Position numbers and translations under genes: made by a program. The notes beneath the pieces were generated by a model, which searched no databases, had not been told where the DNA came from, and was given only the letters and a program-made list of their open reading frames with translations. Source: Clostridia bacterium (GTDB lineage: Bacteria; Bacillota_A; Clostridia; Oscillospirales; Acutalibacteraceae). Taken from it: 16,712 nucleotides of DNA. This document shows, piece after piece, positions 6,473 to 12,797 of the stretch; position 1 is the stretch's first letter, and each line of letters starts with the position of its first letter. The DNA is taken from positions 1 to 16,712 of the forward strand of contig JAILQN010000061.1 of NCBI GenBank assembly GCA_024699005.1, given 5' to 3'.

Positions 6473-6493
6473 CCTGTCACCTGTAACCTGTCA
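6473..6493. repeat. Heptanucleotide tandem repeat, three units
   Basis: CCTGTCA, CCTGTAA, CCTGTCA in a row, in the short gap between the two genes of this operon. It is the same unit as the seven-copy array at 4818-4866, so the peptidase-like gene is bracketed by one repeat family in the same orientation. Confidence 0.75.
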
Positions 6494-6495
6494 CC

Positions 6496-7497
6496 TTAAT
6501 AATGTCTCTTTCCGCACTCGCAGTACTTATGCGTTCCGGATATGCGCCAGAAAAGGATCCGCAGTCTCAGGAAAAAGTCGCGGAGGAAAGAGATCGGATC
6601 ACTGCTCCCGAAACTGTCCGAGACAAAGCCTCCTATGTTATGGCAGCTGCAGCTGCATTCGCCGTAGTCGCTGTATTCATAGGGCTCCCCGTAAGCATCC
6701 TCCCAGGTCTTGCCGCAGTACTCGCAGACCGTTGGAAGGTCTTCGCCGGTCGCCTCATCATATTCCCATCTCGCGAAATAATGATCTCCGTATTCTTCGG
6801 TTTCGATCAGGCGCTGCTCGCCGCAGGGGCAGACGAGCTCGTAAACAAGCGCGCTTACGCAGGTAGCCTGTTGTACAATCCCTCTGAAATACGCGTGTTT
6901 ATGTCCCTGACCGAGAGGAACAAATTCCTTTTTATGAGCGTTTGCGTAGGTCTCCGCCGTTGTTCCGGGATATCCCGCTATCGCGTTGCAGTTAATTGTT
7001 CCCTCAATGCTCGTGACCGAGGCCGGAATCACGACGCAGTTCTCATAGTACAGGCTGTTTTTTTTGATCATTTCGATCCCGTCGGGAACGATACACACGG
7101 CTTCAGAGCTTTTCCAGGGCATCATCACAAGGATTTTGCCGTCTTTGGTGCAGAGTGCGCCGTCAATGACCTTGAAGTATTCGTTGTCGTCGTCGACTGT
7201 GAAGGATTCGGGAAGGTGCCAGGACATTGAGGTAAATACGGTGCTGTCGAAATTATCCGGAGTCAGGGTTATCCCGGCTATCGTTTTGGGGATATGCGCC
7301 TCTTTTCCTTCGCTTTCATAGCCACGGTATACCAGGTATCTGAAAGAACCGTCCGGGTTGAGCTGATAAGAAAAATCGCCTTCAACGGTGAGCTCCTCCC
7401 CCCACGCGGCATCATATGCGAACGCGGGAACGGCGGCTGTCATCAGCATAAGAATCGCCAGAAAACAGGCGCAGGTAATTTTTAACGTTTGTTTCAT
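6496..7497 (-). CDS. Secreted BspA-type leucine-rich protein with Cys-rich C-terminal tail
   Basis: A 333-residue exported protein. Residues 1-27 are a signal peptide ending AVPAFA. Residues about 50-195 are degenerate BspA/LRR_5 repeats (HIPKTIAGITLTP, IVPDGIEMIKKNS, VIPASVTSIEGT), closing with the family's usual GYPGTTAETYANAHKKEFVPL. Residues 200-263 hold Cys pairs (CPCG, CEYCG), probably a zinc-ribbon-like module. The C-terminus has CSCSCH (281-286), a hydrophobic-basic helix (FLRDFFLRLRILFWRI) and CECGKRHY at the very end. This tail type recurs in exported proteins of gut Clostridia and may be a surface-retention signal, though its function is not proven. The ribosome site AGAAAGGA lies before the ATG. 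A PhoB-type promoter is at 7584-7637. It probably binds surfaces or partners rather than acting as an enzyme. Confidence 0.82.
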   Translation of the reverse strand: MKQTLKITCACFLAILMLMTAAVPAFAYDAAWGEELTVEGDFSYQLNPDGSFRYLVYRGYESEGKEAHIPKTIAGITLTPDNFDSTVFTSMSWHLPESFTVDDDNEYFKVIDGALCTKDGKILVMMPWKSSEAVCIVPDGIEMIKKNSLYYENCVVIPASVTSIEGTINCNAIAGYPGTTAETYANAHKKEFVPLGQGHKHAYFRGIVQQATCVSALVYELVCPCGEQRLIETEEYGDHYFARWEYDEATGEDLPTVCEYCGKTWEDAYGEPYEYSDYGECSCSCHNIGGFVSDSFGSSDPISFLRDFFLRLRILFWRISGTHKYCECGKRHY

Positions 7498-7583
7498 GAT
7501 GAATCCTTTCTTCGCAAAAAACTGAGAGATTCCTTTTGGCGGAGCGACAGACCCGATCGCTGTCTGCTTCCAATCACAACTGT

Positions 7584-7637
7584 ATTTTAAAAAAGCAAAG
7601 TGACAACAAGGTGACTGAAAAGTGAAGAATCTGTCAT
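7584..7637 (-). promoter_or_regulatory. Promoter with four 11-bp direct repeats (PhoB/OmpR-type box), LRR/peptidase operon
   Basis: From 7637 on the minus strand, four 11-mers begin ATGAC, TTCAC, GTCAC, GTCAC and end at 7594. Four bases follow, then TAAAAT at 7589-7584. The layout is base-for-base the same as at 3621-3674, including the shared ATTATGACAGATTCTTCA upstream edge. The leader to the ATG at 7497 is about 80 bases. Confidence 0.75.
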
Positions 7638-7672
7638 AATTGAGGCTGTGAAAAACTTTTTCAGCTATGAGT

Positions 7673-7715
7673 ATCAGACAGGGAACGGTTCTGCGAAAAC
7701 CGTCCCCTGTCTGAT
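7673..7715 (-). terminator. Long palindrome, copy 2 of the GGGACGGT element; probable terminator of the 1535-residue gene
   Basis: 18-bp arms with a single mismatch (a G-U pair as RNA) around a 7-base loop, CTGCGAA. The inner part (GGGAACGGT...GAAAACCGTCCCC) matches the element at 4778-4808. It lies 22 bases after the stop of the large minus-strand gene and before the next promoter box, a good place for a terminator. The U tract is poor. Confidence 0.65.
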
Positions 7716-7737
7716 TATTACGGGAGATAGCTCTTCC

Positions 7738-10700
7738 CTATTTATTGAACAACGTTCTGAAGAAATACAGAATCCGGTGGAAGAATGCGATCAGTCCGCC
7801 GAACGGTCCGGTGTGGGTGCCGTGGCAATAGGGGCATGAACCGGAATCGGACGGAGTGTTCCCTGCAGGGATCGCTTTGTCGCAGTTGTCGCAGATGCCG
7901 TTTCCGTCGGCGTCAACGTGGCCTGTTTTTGCGATCGGTTCGTATTCCGTCAGATCGCAGCGTCCGCACACGCGGCGCTTCACGCCTTCCTCCTCGCAGG
8001 AGGCGGGGGTGTCGGTGATCCATTCGCCGAAGCTGTGTCCGAGCGCGCTGCCGGAGGTAAAGGTGTGGGCGTCGTTACGTTCAACGGTTCCGCAGTCTTT
8101 GCATGAGTAGTAATAAACGGCTGGGGCTGTGCATGTGGCGGCGGACTTGAGCGCGTCGTCCTTCACCGTCGCTGCGGTATAATCATGGATGCCGGTGGGA
8201 CCGACAGGACTGTTCTCGTTCCTCTTTTCATGGCAGACGGAGCATTCCTCGTGTCTGACGCCGCCTTCGGTACAGGTAGGCCCGACGTCGGTTATCCAGA
8301 CGAATTTATGCCCGGCGGCGGTTCCGGCTGTAAAGGTGTGATCGTCATTTCCTTCAACCGCTCCGCAGTTCGCGCAGGAATAATAGTATGCTGCCGGAGC
8401 GGCGCAGGCGGCTTCTGACTTGAGAGCGTCGTCCTTTACCGTCCGGGCGGTGTAATCATGATCGCCGGTGGGGGAGATGGGGGTATTCTCATTCCTCTTC
8501 TCATGGCAGGCGCTGCATTCCTCATGCTGTGTGCCGGCGGTTCCGCAGGTAGCGGCAACGTCCTCTGTCCATTCCCAGTTGTGTTCAAGCGCGCTGCCGG
8601 AGGTGAAGGTGTGAGCGTCGTTATGTTCAACGGCTCCGCAGTCTTTGCATGAATAATAGTAAACCGCCGGAGAGGAGCAGTCGGCTTCCGATTTTCGGGC
8701 GTCGTCCTTCACCGTTGCCGCAGAGTAGTCATGGTCGCCGGTGGGGCTGACGGGGCTGTTCTCGTTCCTCTTTTCATGGCATACGCTGCATTCTTCGTGC
8801 CTGATCCCGGAGGTGGCGCAGCCAGGCTCCGTATCAATGATCCACTGCCAGCTGTGCTCAACGGTATCGCCGTTCGTAAAGACGTGAGAGTCGTTTCCTT
8901 CAACAGCTCCGCAATTTGCGCAGGAATAATAGTATGCTGCCGGAGCTGTGCAGCTGGCTTCTGACTTGAGTGCGTCGTCCTTCACCGTCCGGGCGGTGTA
9001 ATCATGATCGCCGGTGGGGAAGATGGGGGTATTCTCATTCCTCTTCATATGGCAGGCGCTGCATTCCTCATGCTGTGTGCCGGGGGTTCCGCAGGTTGCG
9101 GGGACGTCCTCCGTCCATTCCCAGCTGTGTTCAAGCGCGCTGCCGAAGGTGAACGTATGGTCGTCGTTGCGCTCAACGGTCCCGCAGGTTTCGCATGAAT
9201 AGTAATAAACCGCGGGGGAGGAGCAGGAAGCTTCCGATCTGAGCGTGTCGTCATTTGCCGTTTCCGCGGTGAAGCTGTGCCCTGCGGGAATCTCGGTGAT
9301 CTCAAACTGACCGCATTCGCAGGCGAGTACGGCGATTCCGGGCTGCATACAGGTGCCGGTTTCCGAGTAAACGGTCTCGGAGAACGTGTGCGTATGGCCT
9401 GCGAGCACAGTGCAGGGATAGTTCTTTTCGTCGCAGACGGTCTTTATCCCGGCCGAGTCGGAATTTGTGAAGAAAGTTATTGCGTTAAGGTTCTGGGGAT
9501 CGTTGAAAGTGTCGGATACGGCGGTCACGGAGGCGGGAACGTAGATCTTGTCTATATCCATATGATAGAATACGGTACCGCTGAATGCCGTGAGCTCCGC
9601 GGGCAGATCGATGCGCAGGTTTCTGTAATTGGAGAAAAACGGCGCGTTGCTCAGCGTCCGGATGTGAAGATCCGTCATATCCAGATACCGAAGATTTCTC
9701 AGCCACGTAAACGCGCGGTAGGCGATTGTGGTGACCGTGTCCGGAACGGTGTAATACGCTCCGGGACGCTGACCGGGATATTTGACCAGAGTCGTCATAT
9801 CTTTGGTGTACAGGACGCCGTCCGCTGAAGTATACGCCGGGTTGTTATCCGCGACGGTGATCTTTTTACAGGCGCTGAGGGAATTATAAGCGGCGCTGCC
9901 GGGAATATTCGTGATGTTCGAAGGCAGACGGATCTCTTCTATATTGGCGCCCGGCATCCACATAAAGCTGGGCATAGAAGAGATTGAACCTTCCTGCAGT
10001 TCAACGGTTTTCACGCTGTTGCAATATCTGAACGCTATGTGACCGATGGACGTTACCGTGCCGGGAATAACGATATCCTGAAGAGCGGATAAATATGAGA
10101 AAGCGTCGCCTTCCAGAGTTTTTATAACGTCGTTATTGGTGATGGTCTCTATCTTCTCCGCGTGATCAAAAGCGAACGAACGGATCGTCAGCAGCGACGC
10201 CGGCATTACGAATTCTGTAAGCGATTTTGCGTTGGCGAAGGCGTACTGACCGATCACGGTAATGCCGTCCGTAAGGGTCATCGCGGCCATCTTGTCAAGA
10301 TCATAGAAATTGTACGCGCCGACTGCCGTAACGCCGTCATTGATCACGAGGGCGGTGATATCGTCCTTGTAAGCGTTCCACGGCGGCAGCGTATCGGCGG
10401 AATAATCCGGCAGGTCTCCGTGTCCGTATATCGAAAGCGTGCCGTCAACTATCTGCCAGGCGAACGCGTCGTCTATAACGCCGTTCGCGGTGCTGCCCGG
10501 GCAGAACGTAAAGCCGGTATAAGAGACGTCGCCGCAGTCCGGGCAGACGTTGGTGACGTATCCCGGGCATGTGGGGGTGGCAGGAGTGTCTGTGGACTCG
10601 TACCGGTGCGGCAGTACCTCGCCGTAAGAGAACGTATGGTCCGGCTCTCTCTCAATCCCGTCGCAAAATGCACAGGTATAATAGTACCGGGCGGGAGTGG

Positions 10701-12345
10701 TGCAGGTAGCCGGTACGGCATAGGTCTCTTCAGAAGCGGTTTCGACGGTGAACGAGTGATCTCCGTATATGCCTTCGCCGTCTACGTATATTATCTTGCC
10801 GCAGTCCGGGCAGATCTTCCTCGCCTGACCGAGGGTAAGACAGTTATCGCCCCTGAGCTGTTCCAGCGTTTCATAATCGTCGTGAGCGCAGAACGTGAAC
10901 GATTCGCGCATATTGGTGGTGAGATCCAGATATTCCTCCGGCGTACTGTCGCGGTCGTAGCCGTTCATATTGTTGGAATAGCAGTAAATCACGCCGTCGA
11001 TCTGTTCAAGTCCCATCAGATAATAATCCCAGGTCGGGAAAAGGGCGTCAGTTGGCGTGTAAACGAGCGTATCTTCGCCGGTGACTGTGTTGAACGCGTG
11101 TACCGAACGGGGCTCCGTGTAAATGATCCAGTCGCCTATCGCCAGCATCTGAATCGTCGGAAGTCTTCTTGTCGTAATATTCCCGGCTTCATTGTATGGA
11201 TAAGAGTAGCTTCTGTTTACAGTCGCGGCGACGGTCTCGGTGCCGTCCGGAAGCCTTTTGATTATATTGTCGGTGTTGTACTGATGATAGTACATGGCTC
11301 CGTTGATATACAAGATCTTCGTTTTGCTGTTCTTGGAGAAATAATTCTCATATGCGTCGGAGGAGGGAGCCGTCGTATAATCATCTGCGTCGTGGCTCGG
11401 GTGGAACGTGGGATATGAGAGAAGGAAATAGGTGTGCACGACTCTGCCGGGCACGTCCCAGGTCGGATCGTCCCAAGTGGGGTCAACAAAATACGGCTCG
11501 CCGTCCAGATACAGCATCGTCCAGCCGTGATTGAGACCGGAGGAAGAAATATAATAATTCTCTACTCCTAAAATATCCAGCATCCAGTTGTACGCGAGCG
11601 CGATGCCGTTGCACACGCCGATCCTCAGAACAAGCGGACCGTAGGGAGAATATGACTCTTCCGGAATGACGCCCGTACCGGCATCTTTCGCGATTTTGTT
11701 TATTTTGTCGTATTCACACCAGGCGCAAAGACGGTCGTGCAGAATAAGGCATTTATCCGCCGTGCTGAGTTCGGTATCGTCTTTGATGCCGTACATCAGT
11801 GTGTCGATGGCGTCCATACAGGCGTCGTATTTCATGCGGTACTCCGCGCTGTCTTCCTCATTAACTGTGAAATATGAAATGTAGCTTACACCGTCAACTG
11901 TCTCAAAGGAATAGTTTGCGTACGTCCGCATGAAACGGGGATTGTACCACTCATTGCTTGATATATAGGTGCGGTTTTCCGATGTGTAGGGGATGCGCAG
12001 ATCCAGCACGTCGACCCTTTGCCCGGTGTACAGCGCCTGAAACATGGCTTCAAAGAGAGCGTCCCAATCCGCGTCGGCTGTCGCGTTTTCGGGAATGGCG
12101 ACGTTTTCCTGCGGTCCGGGCGGTATGGGCGTGACCAGGATATCGCCGTCGACTACGGAATATCTGTATTCGAACGGGTCTTCCGGTACTTCCTCCGGAA
12201 GCGGTTCAAATGTGTCTGCGGACGGATCAAAACCGTCCGGCAGCGGCGCGGCGTCCGCATCAAAGGCGGCGAACGCCGCAGAGCAGACGGACGCGAGCAG
12301 CAGCAGCGTCAGCAGCAGGCTGACCGTTGCTCTCAGAATCTTCAT
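7738..12345 (-). CDS. Large secreted protein: transglutaminase-like domain, leucine-rich repeats, Cys-rich tandem repeats
   Basis: A 1535-residue exported protein. Signal peptide 1-27 (LLLTLLLLASVCSAAFA). A transglutaminase-like (papain-fold) domain spans about 165-325 with GVCNGIALAY (C245), LNHGWTML (H273) and YFVDPTWDD (D288), a complete Cys-His-Asp triad. A beta-rich stretch (340-480) follows, with WIIYTEPRSVHAF-like segments. A first Cys-rich module is at about 505-615, BspA/LRR_5 repeats are at about 625-975 (TVTSIGHIAFRYC, TVTTIAYRAF), then four to five 91-residue Cys-rich repeats (1020-1475). A DADGNGICDNC calcium-site-like stretch comes next, and a tail CPYCHGTHTGPF plus FFHRILYFFRTLF. 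Such proteins are surface-exposed; the enzyme part may cleave or cross-link peptides or amides, substrate unknown. AAAGGAGA precedes the ATG, and the PhoB-type promoter at 12467-12520 lies about 115 bases upstream of the start codon. Confidence 0.87.
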   Translation of the reverse strand: MKILRATVSLLLTLLLLASVCSAAFAAFDADAAPLPDGFDPSADTFEPLPEEVPEDPFEYRYSVVDGDILVTPIPPGPQENVAIPENATADADWDALFEAMFQALYTGQRVDVLDLRIPYTSENRTYISSNEWYNPRFMRTYANYSFETVDGVSYISYFTVNEEDSAEYRMKYDACMDAIDTLMYGIKDDTELSTADKCLILHDRLCAWCEYDKINKIAKDAGTGVIPEESYSPYGPLVLRIGVCNGIALAYNWMLDILGVENYYISSSGLNHGWTMLYLDGEPYFVDPTWDDPTWDVPGRVVHTYFLLSYPTFHPSHDADDYTTAPSSDAYENYFSKNSKTKILYINGAMYYHQYNTDNIIKRLPDGTETVAATVNRSYSYPYNEAGNITTRRLPTIQMLAIGDWIIYTEPRSVHAFNTVTGEDTLVYTPTDALFPTWDYYLMGLEQIDGVIYCYSNNMNGYDRDSTPEEYLDLTTNMRESFTFCAHDDYETLEQLRGDNCLTLGQARKICPDCGKIIYVDGEGIYGDHSFTVETASEETYAVPATCTTPARYYYTCAFCDGIEREPDHTFSYGEVLPHRYESTDTPATPTCPGYVTNVCPDCGDVSYTGFTFCPGSTANGVIDDAFAWQIVDGTLSIYGHGDLPDYSADTLPPWNAYKDDITALVINDGVTAVGAYNFYDLDKMAAMTLTDGITVIGQYAFANAKSLTEFVMPASLLTIRSFAFDHAEKIETITNNDVIKTLEGDAFSYLSALQDIVIPGTVTSIGHIAFRYCNSVKTVELQEGSISSMPSFMWMPGANIEEIRLPSNITNIPGSAAYNSLSACKKITVADNNPAYTSADGVLYTKDMTTLVKYPGQRPGAYYTVPDTVTTIAYRAFTWLRNLRYLDMTDLHIRTLSNAPFFSNYRNLRIDLPAELTAFSGTVFYHMDIDKIYVPASVTAVSDTFNDPQNLNAITFFTNSDSAGIKTVCDEKNYPCTVLAGHTHTFSETVYSETGTCMQPGIAVLACECGQFEITEIPAGHSFTAETANDDTLRSEASCSSPAVYYYSCETCGTVERNDDHTFTFGSALEHSWEWTEDVPATCGTPGTQHEECSACHMKRNENTPIFPTGDHDYTARTVKDDALKSEASCTAPAAYYYSCANCGAVEGNDSHVFTNGDTVEHSWQWIIDTEPGCATSGIRHEECSVCHEKRNENSPVSPTGDHDYSAATVKDDARKSEADCSSPAVYYYSCKDCGAVEHNDAHTFTSGSALEHNWEWTEDVAATCGTAGTQHEECSACHEKRNENTPISPTGDHDYTARTVKDDALKSEAACAAPAAYYYSCANCGAVEGNDDHTFTAGTAAGHKFVWITDVGPTCTEGGVRHEECSVCHEKRNENSPVGPTGIHDYTAATVKDDALKSAATCTAPAVYYYSCKDCGTVERNDAHTFTSGSALGHSFGEWITDTPASCEEEGVKRRVCGRCDLTEYEPIAKTGHVDADGNGICDNCDKAIPAGNTPSDSGSCPYCHGTHTGPFGGLIAFFHRILYFFRTLFNK
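7921..9288 (-). repeat. 273-bp in-gene tandem repeat, five units in A-B-A-B-A' order
   Basis: The coding repeat is exactly 91 residues long, with units starting at about residues 1022, 1113, 1204, 1295 and 1386. Each holds a YYYSCxxCG pair and a HEECSxCHxKRNEN pair. Units 1 and 3 share SSPAVYYYSC and WEWTEDV; units 2 and 4 share TARTVKDDALKSEA and CANCGAVEGND. This points to duplication of a two-unit (546-bp) block. The fifth unit diverges in its second half (RRVCGRCDLTEYEP). Confidence 0.85.
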
Positions 12346-12466
12346 AAACTGAAATCTCCTTTTGTTGTTCTTATTTACAGCTTTTGTCTATTATATATAA
12401 CAGATAAGCATATTGCAATAGTGATTTATTGAATTTATTTTATTCCGGTATTGCTTTTCTGATTGA

Positions 12467-12520
12467 ATTATAACGGTCTTATGTGACTGTTCGGTGACAG
12501 TCCGGTGAAGATTTCGTCAT
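12467..12520 (-). promoter_or_regulatory. Promoter with four 11-bp direct repeats (PhoB/OmpR-type box), large transglutaminase-like gene
   Basis: From 12520 on the minus strand, four 11-mers begin ATGAC, TTCAC, GTCAC, GTCAC and end at 12477. Four bases follow, then TATAAT at 12472-12467. The positions after the first five bases of each unit differ from the other two copies, so the match is in the spaced pentamers and their phase and not in a recent duplication. A TTTGATCAAA palindrome touches the upstream end. Confidence 0.75.
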
Positions 12521-12643
12521 TTTGATCAAATAATAATGACGTAAAAAATCCTCTCGGATTCAATTTTCCCCTCTGATCGGTCTCTCCGTAAAAACGCTTC
12601 CGGAATGTCGTCTGACGGCGTTCTGATAAATGTCAATTTTTTT

Positions 12644-12696
12644 TTAACAAATAAAGACTTTTTGTTAACAAACAATAAAGAACTTTTTTTAACAAA
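12644..12696 (+). promoter_or_regulatory. Three TTAACAAA direct repeats upstream of the plus-strand promoter
   Basis: TTAACAAA occurs at 12644-12651, 12665-12672 and 12689-12696, with starts 21 and 24 bases apart (about two helical turns), ending just before the -35. It could be an activator or repressor site or an AT-rich UP-like stretch. TTAACA is also the half-site of Bacillus PhoP boxes, but those have 11-bp spacing, which is not seen here. Confidence 0.45.
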
Positions 12697-12699
12697 GTA

Positions 12700-12728
12700 T
12701 TGACTCGGGAGTGAGAAACAGGTATAAT
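12700..12728 (+). promoter_or_regulatory. Sigma-70 promoter of the large metallophosphoesterase gene
   Basis: TTGACT at 12700-12705 and TATAAT at 12723-12728 with a 17-bp spacer. Expected transcript start is near 12735, giving a leader of about 60 bases. It uses the same hexamers and spacing as the hipBST promoter but has no TATACC palindrome. Confidence 0.85.
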
Positions 12729-12797
12729 AAATCGGATAAAATGTATTACTATTACTGTGACATATTTTTTACATCTAAGGAATGGCAGGTCAGTATT

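Larger units (their letters stand above)
12346..12797. other. Divergent intergenic region, 452 bp
   Basis: Very AT-rich compared with its flanks. It holds the minus-strand leader and PhoB-type promoter (12467-12520), a palindrome TTTGATCAAA at 12521-12530 abutting that box, an unassigned stretch at 12541-12640 in which I see nothing clear, three TTAACAAA direct repeats (12644-12696) and the plus-strand promoter (12700-12728). No RNA gene or small ORF is supported. Confidence 0.7.

Noticed and set aside
8185..9202. Repeated plus-strand ORFs of about 64-77 residues (MIAGG... series)
   Set aside because: They recur only because the antisense of the coding tandem repeat is also repetitive; no ribosome sites of their own.
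7921..9288. 273-bp repeats as a mobile element or CRISPR
   Set aside because: The repeats stay in frame and encode the same 91-residue module; no terminal repeats or transposase.
10162..11418. 418-codon open frame on the plus strand
   Set aside because: Antisense to the transglutaminase-like/LRR gene; an artefact of codon bias.
12521..12530. TTTGATCAAA palindrome as a Crp-like operator
   Set aside because: Short palindrome in AT-rich DNA with no second copy in the window; not enough to name a site.
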